DNA of 64,000 nucleotides from Zunongwangia atlantica 22II14-10F7 (GCF_002094855.1 NZ_ARYN01000001.1:372001-436000), one strand, 5' to 3'; counted from the stretch's first letter, positions 25,645-34,961 are shown. Program-made: numbers and translations. Notes: generated by a model not told the origin, from the sequence alone.

Positions 25645-26590
25645 ATACGATAAACTTACACTTATCAATAATCATATTTAATTGAGTACTTTTAGTTTCT
25701 TTCCAAAACGATTTAGGTTTTTCAATAAAATTATTGTAAACAAAGATGCATTTTTCAAGGCGGGATTTATATTCGATATCTGATATCTTCTTGAGATAAT
25801 GAAATAACTCTTCAGGCGTATTAAATTCAGCATAATCAACAAAACTGTTTTTTGGGAAGATTTTATATATACTATTATCTTCGCCCGCATAATATATAGG
25901 TAAACAATAATTCTCTATACTATCCCAAATTTTTTCAGTAATATAATTTTCTGCGATTGTATTTTCAAAACATAGATTAAATCTGTATTTACTTAAAATT
26001 TCTTTTTTTCTTTCTACCCAATTTTTATTACGAGAATCTTCTTTAGAAATTCCATTAGGCCAACCTTTTCCATAAATTTCTAAGAATCCGTGCTTATACC
26101 CGAATAATGCGATTTCCGATCTTAATTTTATTAAATCAACATTTTTTGAGTTTATGATTAATTTAGAGTGTTTCCCTCCTTCATAAAACGACATTAACGC
26201 TACACACTCTTTGTTTTTATTAAGATTAGCCTTTGGGTTTAAAGGCAAGCTATTTTGAAATCGTTTTTTTTGATAAGTAACCTGATTTACAAAAACAGAT
26301 TTTGTATAAACATTCATTACATGAATCTTAGAAAATAGATGGAATAGCCTAAAACTTTTTTGCTTCGTAGAAACACGTGGTTCATTAGTCCAAATTAAAA
26401 ACTTCTTGTTTCTAATCACTAAATCTGGGTTTCTTAAAATATGTTTTTCACTTGAAGTAATTATAATCTCTGCTTCCTTAGGTTGCTCTACGAATTTTAA
26501 ACTTTTATTTAAAAATAAATAATCATTTAAAATGAAATTTTCATCGAAGGGAGTGTATTTTAAAGAATCAAGTTTGTAAACTTTTATCAT
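25637..26590 (-). CDS. Glycosyltransferase family 10 (alpha-1,3-fucosyltransferase-like)
   Basis: A 317-residue GT10-like enzyme. The family hallmark is clear in the C-terminal half: YRFNLCFENTIAENYITEKIWD followed by YCLPIYYAGED, matching the FxxxFENS...DYxTEK...PVYxG pattern of bacterial and eukaryotic fucosyltransferases. The N-terminal part has FLIWTNEPRVS, the usual acceptor-side segment. No GDP-fucose genes (gmd, fcl) are in the window, so the donor must come from elsewhere if fucose is used. It is an isolated reverse-strand gene whose 3' end overlaps its convergent neighbour by eight bases. Confidence 0.82.
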   Translation of the reverse strand: MIKVYKLDSLKYTPFDENFILNDYLFLNKSLKFVEQPKEAEIIITSSEKHILRNPDLVIRNKKFLIWTNEPRVSTKQKSFRLFHLFSKIHVMNVYTKSVFVNQVTYQKKRFQNSLPLNPKANLNKNKECVALMSFYEGGKHSKLIINSKNVDLIKLRSEIALFGYKHGFLEIYGKGWPNGISKEDSRNKNWVERKKEILSKYRFNLCFENTIAENYITEKIWDSIENYCLPIYYAGEDNSIYKIFPKNSFVDYAEFNTPEELFHYLKKISDIEYKSRLEKCIFVYNNFIEKPKSFWKETKSTQLNMIIDKCKFIVSN

Positions 26591-26639
26591 TTCTAATTTG
26601 TTTGTCCTAATTTAGCTATTATTTAAACTCCTATATATT

Positions 26640-27785
26640 TTGAGAATTTTAATGGTTTCTATTTTTTCTTCCCATTTTTTTAATTGGGTTAAACAATTAG
26701 AAAATAGCGGTCATCAAATATACTGGTTGGATGTATATGACTCAAATACCTACATTGAAAAAATTAGTTTTGTAGAACAAATTATAGGTTGGCGATATAA
26801 ATGGGATTTTAAAGGTCGTAATTATTTAAAAAAAAATCATAAAAAACTTTATCAGAGAATTTCAAAGTTTAACGAACGTGATCTTGAACATTTTTTCGAG
26901 AAGAAAGTAAAGGAAATAAAACCAGATGTTGTTCATTCATTTTCTATGCAAAATGCCTGCTATCCTATAAAAAATGTGATGCTTAAATATTCAAAAATCA
27001 GATGGATATATTCTGCTTGGGGTAGTGATATGTATTATTACAATCGTATGGGGGCTTTTCTAGAGGCACAAAAAGTTTTAGGTCAAATAGATTTTATGTT
27101 TTCAGATTGTGAACGAGATTATAGAATTGCAAACGAAAATTCTTTTAATGGAATTTATTTGGGTAAATTTCCTGGTAGAGGTGGCTATGATGTAAAAAAA
27201 TATAGCTTGTATCTAAAATCATTTTCTGATAGAAATGTTATTCTTATCAAAGGATACCAAGGAAAACATGGTAGATGTATTGAAGTTTTGAATTCTTTAC
27301 TTTTAATAAAATCAGAATTATCTAATTTCAAGATTATCGTTTTTGGCGCGTCAGAAGATGTAGTGGATTTTGTGGATAAGTCTGATATAAAAATAAATCT
27401 TGATTTAGAAGTTTTTGGGAAAATAAGTCATGATAAAGTAATGGAGTTAATGGGAGCAACTAAAGTTTATATTGGGAATAGCCAGTCTGATGGGATTCCT
27501 AATAGTTTGCTAGAGGCCATCGTGATGAATGCTTATCCCATTCAATCAAATCCGGGAGGAGCCACTGAAGAATTGATTAAAGATAAGGTAAATGGAAGAA
27601 TAATCAATGATCCGTTAGATACAGAACAAATAGCCTTAGTCATCAAAGAAGTAATTAATTATTCATCTTTAGAGTGGGCTATTTCATATAATTCAAAAAA
27701 TATAAAACCAGAGTTAGAAAGAAAGTTTGTAGAAAAGAAAGTTTTAGAGGCTTATACCAAAGTGGAAAAACTGATTTTTCAATAG
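26640..27785 (+). CDS. Glycosyltransferase family 4
   Basis: GT-B retaining transferase, 381 residues. The N-terminal domain begins MRILMVSIFSSHFFNWVKQLE with SFSMQNACY and SAWGSDMYYY in the acceptor domain. The C-terminal domain shows VYIGNSQSDGIPNSLLEAIVMNAYPIQSNPGGATEEL, which is the GT4 donor-site glutamate motif. Start is TTG at 26640, with an ATG four codons later also possible. It is divergent from the GT10-like gene (49-base gap) and is followed one base later by the QueC-like gene. Confidence 0.87.
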   Translation: MRILMVSIFSSHFFNWVKQLENSGHQIYWLDVYDSNTYIEKISFVEQIIGWRYKWDFKGRNYLKKNHKKLYQRISKFNERDLEHFFEKKVKEIKPDVVHSFSMQNACYPIKNVMLKYSKIRWIYSAWGSDMYYYNRMGAFLEAQKVLGQIDFMFSDCERDYRIANENSFNGIYLGKFPGRGGYDVKKYSLYLKSFSDRNVILIKGYQGKHGRCIEVLNSLLLIKSELSNFKIIVFGASEDVVDFVDKSDIKINLDLEVFGKISHDKVMELMGATKVYIGNSQSDGIPNSLLEAIVMNAYPIQSNPGGATEELIKDKVNGRIINDPLDTEQIALVIKEVINYSSLEWAISYNSKNIKPELERKFVEKKVLEAYTKVEKLIFQ

Positions 27786-27786
27786 G

Positions 27787-28968
27787 ATGATAGTTATCAA
27801 TACGCCACATATCGAAAAAGATATCAATGAATGTATTGTTTCTTCGGATATCGAATCAAAGAACAGTATTAAAAAATTATGGTTTAAAGTTTCAAATTTC
27901 GATGAAAATTTGATCTTAACCGAACATTCTGATGCTTTTGTTATCGGAGTACTTTTTTATGCTCTTGAATGTGGGGAGAATGTTCATGTAAGAGGAAAAA
28001 TATCTCAAAAGCTATTGCATAATATCAATAATTATCTCATAGATGCACTTTGTTTATCAAATTCTAATTTTAAAAAAATAAAGCTTACATCAGATCAAAT
28101 ATCAGGTAGCAATTTATGCATCCAGGATGTTGCAGCAACTGGTATTTCTTGTGGAGTAGATTCGTTCTCTACATTTTACAGACATTTTCAGGAAGACAAA
28201 CCATTTAAAATTGAATATTTAACGTTTTTTAATGTTGGTAGTCATGGTGATTTTGGAGGAGAAAAAGCAAGAGGAATTTTTAATGAGCGTTTTGAGCAGG
28301 CAAAAGAATTCGCTAAAGATATAAATCTTCCAATAATTAAAATTGATTCTAATTTAAGTGAATTTTTAAAATTAAACTTTTTACAAACTAATACTCTTAG
28401 AAACGTAGCTTGTATCCTTTTGCTTCAAAAAGCTATTAAAAATTATTATTTAGCTTCTAAAAACAGATATGATTTTTTTAAGCTAAATCCTAAGGATAAT
28501 CAGGATTTTGATACTTTACTTCTACCGTTACTATCAACAGAGTCCACAACCATACATTCTGCAGTTTCAAATCTTAAAAGAACGGAACGTACCTTATTTA
28601 TTTCAGAATTTCCTTTAACGTATAGGCATTTAGATGTGTGTACAAATCCCAATGCTTCCAGTAATAAGAATAATTGCTCTGTCTGCTCAAAATGTATGCG
28701 AACACAACTTACTTTTGATCTGTACGGAAGACTAAGCCTTTACGAGCCTGTTTTTCACCTGGAAAAATATTTCGGAATGCGAGATAGCTATATTGCACAA
28801 GTGTATAATTCTAGAAATCTAGATCCTTTTAGTATAGATCTATTTGAACTTATTAAGGAAAAGAATGCGTTAAAACCTAAACATATTATACTAGCTAAAT
28901 ATATTGTTTTAAAGAATGCTTATACTGCTATAAAGAAGAATGTCAAGAAAACTCTAAATAGAAAATGA
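27787..28968 (+). CDS. QueC-like PP-loop ATPase with a Cys4 site, function unknown
   Basis: A 393-residue protein not matching any glycosyltransferase. It has a PP-loop-like motif SCGVDS (121-126) in the place of SGGxDS, followed by ST, as in ATP-pyrophosphatases that adenylate a substrate. A later segment TLLLPLLSTE (243-252) resembles the loop in QueC before its KaeI helix. Four cysteines, C285, C297, C300 and C303 (pattern C-x11-C-x2-C-x2-C followed by MRT), recall the QueC zinc site. The N-terminal 110 residues are not recognised. It lies one base after a GT4 gene and overlaps the next transferase by four bases, so it is embedded in glycan synthesis. It might activate a carboxylate for amide or nitrile formation on a sugar; this is inference. 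Confidence 0.6.
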   Translation: MIVINTPHIEKDINECIVSSDIESKNSIKKLWFKVSNFDENLILTEHSDAFVIGVLFYALECGENVHVRGKISQKLLHNINNYLIDALCLSNSNFKKIKLTSDQISGSNLCIQDVAATGISCGVDSFSTFYRHFQEDKPFKIEYLTFFNVGSHGDFGGEKARGIFNERFEQAKEFAKDINLPIIKIDSNLSEFLKLNFLQTNTLRNVACILLLQKAIKNYYLASKNRYDFFKLNPKDNQDFDTLLLPLLSTESTTIHSAVSNLKRTERTLFISEFPLTYRHLDVCTNPNASSNKNNCSVCSKCMRTQLTFDLYGRLSLYEPVFHLEKYFGMRDSYIAQVYNSRNLDPFSIDLFELIKEKNALKPKHIILAKYIVLKNAYTAIKKNVKKTLNRK

Positions 28969-30044
28969 TCTCCATAATCTATCCATATCGCAACCGTGAT
29001 TTAAAACGAGTTCAGCGTTCTTTTGAATCTCTTAAAAATCAAAGTGTTCAGAATTTTGAGGTGTATTTTGTGGATTATGGTAGCGAGCCGGAAACTTCGG
29101 TAAAAGTTCAGGAGTTATTTAGCGATTATCCAAGCATAAAATATTCTAATCATGCAACTCGATTTCAACCATGGAATAAGGCAAAGGCTTTAAATTCAGT
29201 AATAAAAAAACTAGAAACCAAATTTTGTTTTGTAGCCGATATCGATATGATTTTTCATCCTGAATTTGTAAAGACGGCGATCTCATTACAAAAACCAGAG
29301 CAGTCAGTTTATTTTAAAGTCAGTTTTTCTGAGTCGGGAGATAAGCTCGATGGTATTAAGCCAGAAGATTTTGATCAATTTCGTCATAGTGACCATCATG
29401 CAACCGGTCTTACTATGTTTTCTGTAAAGGCTTTAAAAAGTATAAACGGATTCGATGAATTTTATCATCTATGGGGAGCTGAAGATACTGATATTCATGT
29501 TAGATTAAGAAATGCAGGATTTAAAGTCGAATTCTATGAAGAAGAAATCTTGATGTTACATCAATGGCATGAGAGTTATCGGGTTTCAGAGAAAGCAGGG
29601 CTTAATGCGGAATTTCAGATTAAAAATATAGTTCAACTAAATCATCAGCATCTAAAATATGCTGAAGAATATGGTATTACCAAAGTCAACTCAGACGGAT
29701 GGGGTAAAGTAATGACAGCTAAACAAGAATCAGAATTGTTAAACTGTTCAATAAAAATCAATCTAGATGATGAAAAAAGAACTATTGAAAATCTGATATA
29801 CGGGATTTTTTCTTCACAATCTGATGGGATTTTTAAAGTGAAAATCTCTGAATCAGAAAATAAGGAAGAATTTAAAAACAGGCTAAAAAAACTGGCAGGT
29901 AAAAAGATACCCGAATTTTATACAATGAAAGAAATTAACGATTTGCTTTTAATGCATATCATCTCATTTTATAGGGATCGTCCTTATATTTTTCAGATAG
30001 CAAAAGATTTAAAATCAATTACTATAGCTATCGATTTTCGCTAA
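28965..30044 (+). CDS. Glycosyltransferase with galactosyltransferase-type C-terminal motif (GT2/GT7-like)
   Basis: GT-A enzyme of 359 residues. The N-terminus reads ISIIYPYRNRDLKRVQRSFESL, the DxD motif is FCFVADIDMIFHPEF (about 90-100), and the acceptor motif GFDEFYHLWGAEDTDIHVRL (about 163-182) is the GWGxEDxD type of chondroitin and beta-galactosyl transferases. The last 120 residues are an unassigned extension. It is coupled to the PP-loop gene by an ATGA overlap and its 3' end overlaps the convergent GT4 gene by 30 bases, marking the border with the reverse-strand operon. Confidence 0.82.
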   Translation: MISIIYPYRNRDLKRVQRSFESLKNQSVQNFEVYFVDYGSEPETSVKVQELFSDYPSIKYSNHATRFQPWNKAKALNSVIKKLETKFCFVADIDMIFHPEFVKTAISLQKPEQSVYFKVSFSESGDKLDGIKPEDFDQFRHSDHHATGLTMFSVKALKSINGFDEFYHLWGAEDTDIHVRLRNAGFKVEFYEEEILMLHQWHESYRVSEKAGLNAEFQIKNIVQLNHQHLKYAEEYGITKVNSDGWGKVMTAKQESELLNCSIKINLDDEKRTIENLIYGIFSSQSDGIFKVKISESENKEEFKNRLKKLAGKKIPEFYTMKEINDLLLMHIISFYRDRPYIFQIAKDLKSITIAIDFR

Positions 30045-31166
30045 TTTTTGATATAATTTTATATTCTTTTCAGCGATAATTTTAGGTGAGAAGTTTTCCT
30101 GAAGATGTTTTCTGGCATTTTCTCCTAGTTGAGTAGCCAGTTGATTATCAGACAAGAGATCTAGGATTTTTTCAGAAAACGCCACATGATCTTTAGGATG
30201 AAAAGTAAAACCGGTCTTTCCATCGATCATAATTTCATTTGCCCAACCTATATTCGAACTAATAAATGCTTTTTCTAAGGCCATAGTTTCTAACCAGGTC
30301 ATAGGGAAAGCTTCAGCAAAACTAGGTAACACAACCACATGTGCTTCCTTGATTAATTCCTGTATTTCATCATAGTTTAAAATACCTCTATAATCCAAAT
30401 GTCTTAACGCACTTTTAGAAAGTTTTTTCCTGAATAAACTTAAGGTTGATTCTTTTTCAACAATATCAATAACGTCTCTGCCAGCTAAAATAAGTTGAGT
30501 TTCAGGATTTTTTTCTATAATTAGATTGAATATTTCTGCTAATTCTAAAACACCTTTTTTCCGAATGATGCTTCCAAAGTATAGAATTGTATTAGGTTTG
30601 ATGTTCTGGTGATTTGGTATAAAACGATCTAATGGAATTAGGTTATGTATAACTTTACATTCCTTATTTAACTCAAATATTTCATTAGTTTTTCTGCCAA
30701 CAAAATCACTTACTGCAATTATTGCATCTGCGTTTTTATAAGCTTTTTTTTCAAAAAATCGATTTTTTGCTTTTTGTTTTCTTCCTTCCAGATGGCAAAA
30801 ATAAGCGTCAGAACCATGCAATTTTAGAATTATCGGGCATTTCAATTTCATAAAGGCTGAAATTCCTGTCCAATCGGGTATTTCTATACAATCAATTTTT
30901 TCCTGCTGAATCACAGAATTTAAATAATTCTGCAAATGTTTTCTATAAAAATAAAATCCTCCGAATTTATAGTGGCGTCTTTTAATTTTATAAATTTTCA
31001 GATGATCATTTTCAGTAACCGATTTTTCATCCTGATCATAAATAAAAATACTGATTTTAATTCCGGCTTTTAAAAGTGCCTGTGCTAAATGATAGATGCT
31101 GGACGCGATGCCACCAGTTGGCTGATTGTTTTCAGGATATTCTGATGTTAAAAAACCTATATGCAT
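30015..31166 (-). CDS. Glycosyltransferase family 4, last gene of the reverse operon
   Basis: A GT-B protein of 383 residues. It has MHIGFLTSEYP, the glycine loop PTGGIASSIYHLAQALLKAG, LKLHGSDAYF, the donor-domain opening NTILYFGSIIRKKGVLELAEIF and the catalytic-site segment VVLPSFAEAFPMTWLETMALEKAFISS. This is the full GT4 signature set. It immediately follows the 31167 gene with no gap and ends the tightly packed reverse operon that starts with a methyltransferase near 39.7 kb. Confidence 0.9.
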   Translation of the reverse strand: MHIGFLTSEYPENNQPTGGIASSIYHLAQALLKAGIKISIFIYDQDEKSVTENDHLKIYKIKRRHYKFGGFYFYRKHLQNYLNSVIQQEKIDCIEIPDWTGISAFMKLKCPIILKLHGSDAYFCHLEGRKQKAKNRFFEKKAYKNADAIIAVSDFVGRKTNEIFELNKECKVIHNLIPLDRFIPNHQNIKPNTILYFGSIIRKKGVLELAEIFNLIIEKNPETQLILAGRDVIDIVEKESTLSLFRKKLSKSALRHLDYRGILNYDEIQELIKEAHVVVLPSFAEAFPMTWLETMALEKAFISSNIGWANEIMIDGKTGFTFHPKDHVAFSEKILDLLSDNQLATQLGENARKHLQENFSPKIIAEKNIKLYQKLAKIDSYSN

Positions 31167-32552
31167 TTAGCTAATTTCATTTAAAGCTTTCCAGATTCGC
31201 TCTGAACTTTCATTTGCAGGATGCTTGTTTATTTTTCTAAACCATTCGCTTGCTTGCTCTATTGTTTCAATCGTATCTTTTTCTAGAGATTTTAAAATTA
31301 TAGATTCAATATCACTTTCAGAGTTTATCCAGTAAGCTACTTTTTCAGATGGTTTCGAGCGAAAATGGATATATTTATAAATGCTTCTGGTATCCTTTTT
31401 AAGATTCGTTAGATCTGGATTGTAATTTATGTAACCGCAAGGTTTTTTATAACTCACAAAATCGAAGATCATAGAAGATGCTACGTTTATTACCATGAAA
31501 GTATTGGCGATAATCGATGTTTGCAATGCTAGATCTTCTTTGGTTGGTAATATAGCATTCCACTGCGATCCTTGTTGCTTCCATAAAGGGTCTATAGAGA
31601 CAATTTCATTTTTATATTCTTCCAAAAACCGGTCATAGCGGTCTGAAAAATCTACCGGACATTTTCTAAAAATAATTCCGATGTTCTTACCAGAATTATT
31701 CAAATTTCTTACTGCTTTTGCAACATCTCGCAAGTATAATTCGTCATGCGGAGCCGTAGTTATATCATCACCAGAATAACACAAATACTGGCGTTCAGCA
31801 TCTAAATTGTATTTTTTGTAGAAGATAGATTTGGAATCAGCTAAACCTTGAGTAAAGTGTGGTTCAAACTGCGGAGTTCCGGTAACTTTAATTTGTTTTT
31901 CTGAAATTTCAGAATAATATTTTATTAATTCTGAAGCCATAAAATCGCTCCAAACAAAATAATAATCAGTTTTAACTACTTTGGTTGCTTTAGGTAAATT
32001 ATCCCAGGAAAATATAAAAGTAGCCGTAGGTATTCCCAAATCTTTTGCAGCCAGTAAAGGAGCTAAAGCATTTACCGGACGCTGATTGGTACAAAAAACA
32101 ACATCTGGTTGTTCATTTTGTAAAGTTTCAATGCACTTTTTATATAAGGTCTTTCCTCGTTCGATATTGGCAAATTTTTCCCTAAGTTTTATCAGTTTTT
32201 TTTCTCCTGAATATTTCTTAGCTAGGAACTGAACGACTTTCCATTTCAGTTTAGCCTTAAGAGAGTTGAGATTTGGAGGGAATTTGTATTCCTGATAAAC
32301 GGATTCATTAAATTTTGTAGTAAAATGATCTAATTCGGCCTCAATTTTAGCTCGTTTATACAAATCGGTTAAAAAATGAGGCTTACCTTCCAGTTTTAGC
32401 TCATTTAAACCAATTTTCGAAAGTTCAAAAGGCGTTTGATTCCAAAACGTAATATCCCAGCCTTTTTCTTTTCCCAGATTTGTGAAATTGGTGAAAGCAA
32501 AGTTGCGAAGTCCCACACCATCAGGTAACAGAATTAAAATTTTTTTACTCAA
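31167..32552 (-). CDS. Probable GT-B glycosyltransferase-like protein, divergent
   Basis: A 461-residue soluble protein that starts MSKKILILLPDGVGLRNFAF. Its central part (QPDVVFCTNQRPVNALAPLLAAKDLG, then FIFSWDNLPKATKVVKTDYYFVWSDFM) and the segment FMVINVASSMIFDFVSYKKP look like the two Rossmann domains of UDP-glycosyltransferase or CDP-glycerol-transferase-like enzymes. No GT4 motif is visible, so the exact family is uncertain. It overlaps the amidotransferase gene by eight bases and abuts the next gene, so it works in the nonulosonic acid operon. Confidence 0.6.
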   Translation of the reverse strand: MSKKILILLPDGVGLRNFAFTNFTNLGKEKGWDITFWNQTPFELSKIGLNELKLEGKPHFLTDLYKRAKIEAELDHFTTKFNESVYQEYKFPPNLNSLKAKLKWKVVQFLAKKYSGEKKLIKLREKFANIERGKTLYKKCIETLQNEQPDVVFCTNQRPVNALAPLLAAKDLGIPTATFIFSWDNLPKATKVVKTDYYFVWSDFMASELIKYYSEISEKQIKVTGTPQFEPHFTQGLADSKSIFYKKYNLDAERQYLCYSGDDITTAPHDELYLRDVAKAVRNLNNSGKNIGIIFRKCPVDFSDRYDRFLEEYKNEIVSIDPLWKQQGSQWNAILPTKEDLALQTSIIANTFMVINVASSMIFDFVSYKKPCGYINYNPDLTNLKKDTRSIYKYIHFRSKPSEKVAYWINSESDIESIILKSLEKDTIETIEQASEWFRKINKHPANESSERIWKALNEIS

Positions 32553-34272
32553 AATCGTCGAATTTCGATATTAAAAGGGCAGTATTTACCCATTGCCAAA
32601 TATAAAAACTGTTTTGGTTATTTCCGTTAAGATAGCTTTCCCATTCTCGCTTAAGCGATCTTTGATCAAACCACTCACTAAAAAAAGAATGCTCTAAATG
32701 TCCAATTTCAGTAGTAACCCAATCTTTTAAATTGTTTCCAAGCCATTCTCTTTGTGGTGTCTGTAACGGTCTTTTAGGAGCGAAAGAGGTGTTTTTCGGG
32801 ATAAACTCCGCAGCAATCTGTCTTAAGGTATGTTTTGTTGAATTTCCACATATTTTATATTCATCTTTAGCTGAAAATGCTAATTCAACCAAACGGTAAT
32901 CCAGAAAAGGTTCTCGAAGTTCTGTACTAAATGCCATCGAAATACGATCGTTAAACCTTAAAGCCCTGGGAAGTTTTGTATAAAAAAGATCACGATATTG
33001 TGTATTCTGAATATGGCTTTTAAAAGGTGTAGGATATTCAGGTTGTAGCGCCAAAGCTTGAAATTCTTTTTCAATTACTTCTTTTTTGAAAGCCGAACTT
33101 CCTTTTTTTAAGCCTTGAATAGTCTGATTTTGTTGATTTAAGTAATAATCATATCCTGCCCATTGCTCATCTATTCCCTGTCCGTCAAGCAAAACTTTAA
33201 TTCCTTGTTCTGCAGCATTTTTGAATATTTTAGAATACGCCAATGTTGGGATTCCACCAAAAGGTTCATCTTGATGTTTCGAAATTCTAAGCGCTAAATC
33301 TTGAATTTCGTTTACTGAGAGCTTTACTTTTTGCAGAGGTTTGTTAGTTTGCCTTATCATTTCCTCCACCCAGGGCAGTTCATCATACTTTTTATTTCCG
33401 GTGTAAAAAGTAAATGCATTAATATCTGCATCTGGCCTAAACTGGTCTACTAAAGCTAAAAGTAAACTACTATCAACACCGCCGCTAAGGTTAAATGCTA
33501 AAGGAACATCTGCTCTAAACCGCAATTTAATGCTGTTTTTGAGCAATTCCAGATACTCTTCCTTTAAATTGATTAGGTTTTTTGTAGAATTTCTAGATTT
33601 AATTCTTTCCTCGAAATTGTACCATTTTGTAGTCGTTAAAACTTCAGAAGAAAAATCATAATCTAAATAATGCCCTGCTGGTAGTTGTTTTATTCCCGAG
33701 TAAAAAGTTTCATCAGGCATCCCGTAGGATCCATATAAAAAATAAGAACTCCAAACTTTTTTATTTGGTGCTGTTCTTTGATGAAGATTTAAAGCTTTTA
33801 TTTCACTTGAAAATCTGAATTTGTTTTCTTCGGAATAATAAAATGGTTTTACGCCAAATCGATCTCTGGCAGCAAATAACTTTTTATTTTTAGTATCCCA
33901 AATCGCAAAACTGAACATTCCGTTTAAAAGCTGAAGACAATCTTTGCCGTACTGAAGATATAAAGCCAAAAGAACTTCGGTATCTGAAACTGTTTTAAAA
34001 TTATAATCCTGAACTCGACTTTTTAATTCTTTATAGTTATAGATTTCTCCATTAAATGTAAGTATAAATCGACCTGAAGGATCTTTAAATGGCTGATTGG
34101 CATTACTGCTGGTATCGATAATTGATAAGCGGTTATGCCCAATACAAGCAAAGCCCTGATCTTCAAAAAAACCGGTATGGTCTGGGCCGCGATGTTTTTG
34201 CGCAGCAAGCATTTCTTTTAATTGAAAAGCAGAATTACCCTTGCTTGAAATGATTCCGGCAATACCACACAT
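32545..34272 (-). CDS. asnB: Glutamine-dependent asparagine synthase-like amidotransferase
   Basis: Two-domain enzyme: an N-terminal Ntn glutaminase with nucleophile Cys2 (MCGIAGI) and RGPD/NGEIYNY motifs, and a C-terminal PP-loop synthetase domain with SGGVDS at 263-268. At 575 residues it is complete. In polysaccharide loci such enzymes usually amidate the carboxyl group of a uronic or other acidic sugar instead of aspartate. Its place directly after the cytidylyltransferase gene (one-base overlap) makes an acidic sugar of this operon a candidate substrate. The housekeeping role cannot be excluded, and the gene symbol refers to the family only. Confidence 0.88.
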   Translation of the reverse strand: MCGIAGIISSKGNSAFQLKEMLAAQKHRGPDHTGFFEDQGFACIGHNRLSIIDTSSNANQPFKDPSGRFILTFNGEIYNYKELKSRVQDYNFKTVSDTEVLLALYLQYGKDCLQLLNGMFSFAIWDTKNKKLFAARDRFGVKPFYYSEENKFRFSSEIKALNLHQRTAPNKKVWSSYFLYGSYGMPDETFYSGIKQLPAGHYLDYDFSSEVLTTTKWYNFEERIKSRNSTKNLINLKEEYLELLKNSIKLRFRADVPLAFNLSGGVDSSLLLALVDQFRPDADINAFTFYTGNKKYDELPWVEEMIRQTNKPLQKVKLSVNEIQDLALRISKHQDEPFGGIPTLAYSKIFKNAAEQGIKVLLDGQGIDEQWAGYDYYLNQQNQTIQGLKKGSSAFKKEVIEKEFQALALQPEYPTPFKSHIQNTQYRDLFYTKLPRALRFNDRISMAFSTELREPFLDYRLVELAFSAKDEYKICGNSTKHTLRQIAAEFIPKNTSFAPKRPLQTPQREWLGNNLKDWVTTEIGHLEHSFFSEWFDQRSLKREWESYLNGNNQNSFYIWQWVNTALLISKFDDFE

Positions 34273-34961
34273 TACTTCAGCTTTTTAATTAATTCTTCGG
34301 CTTTTTTCCAATCTTCCATGGTATCCAAATTTACGTGAGGATCTTCAGTGGTATCTATAAAACCGGTTTTATTTCCGAAGAACGAATTCTGCGCTAAAAT
34401 GACCTCAGTTTTGGTGATATAAATAGCGCCGTCACGATGATAGGTTTTTGGTAAATCTTGTCTTCTCGAAACGATTTGTTCTCTTTCTACTGTTAGCTCT
34501 AAAGTTCCATCATGATCACTAAATGCCCAATAAGGATTATATTCATGTGGAATTTCTCTTACCGAGATTAAACTATCGTAATTGCCAGCTTTAAATTTTG
34601 TAATAGCATCATCTATTAAATTTTTTCTGCGGAAAGGAGTAGTGGGTTGCAACAAACAAATAGCATCAATATTTTGGTTGTCTTGTGATAACTTTTGAAG
34701 TTGCTCTTTAATTACAGCAATACTGGTAGTATCATCTTGTGCGAGTTGAAAAGGTCTTTTGTAGTTTTCAATAGCATATTTTTCTCCTTCCTGAAGAATT
34801 TGTTCATCTTCAGAATTAAGGAAAACTTTAGATAGATAATTACTTTCCAGAGCACTTTCAATCGTAAAAGCGATCAGTGGCTTATGGCCTAAAGTTTTTA
34901 TGTTTTTACCGGGAATACCTTTACTGCCACCACGGGCAGGAATGATGCCTATTATATTCAA
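34272..34961 (-). CDS. neuA: CMP-nonulosonate (acylneuraminate) cytidylyltransferase
   Basis: Activates a sialic-acid-type sugar with CTP to its CMP form, the donor for sialyltransferases. The N-terminal nucleotide motif IGIIPARGGSKGIPGKNIK (3-21) is diagnostic, followed by KPLIAFTIESAL, LLQPTTPFRR and the late DTTEDPHVNLDTMEDW. At 229 residues it is the short monofunctional form. It follows neuB and neuC in the same operon, though those are not adjacent. It could equally be a PseF or LegF version, since these are not separable by eye. It overlaps the formyltransferase gene by four bases. Confidence 0.92.
   Translation of the reverse strand: MNIIGIIPARGGSKGIPGKNIKTLGHKPLIAFTIESALESNYLSKVFLNSEDEQILQEGEKYAIENYKRPFQLAQDDTTSIAVIKEQLQKLSQDNQNIDAICLLQPTTPFRRKNLIDDAITKFKAGNYDSLISVREIPHEYNPYWAFSDHDGTLELTVEREQIVSRRQDLPKTYHRDGAIYITKTEVILAQNSFFGNKTGFIDTTEDPHVNLDTMEDWKKAEELIKKLK

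Noticed and set aside
32545-34272. Calling the 27787 gene an asparagine synthetase as well
   Set aside because: It has no Ntn domain and its Cys4 site and sequence around SCGVDS fit QueC-like proteins better than asparagine synthetases.
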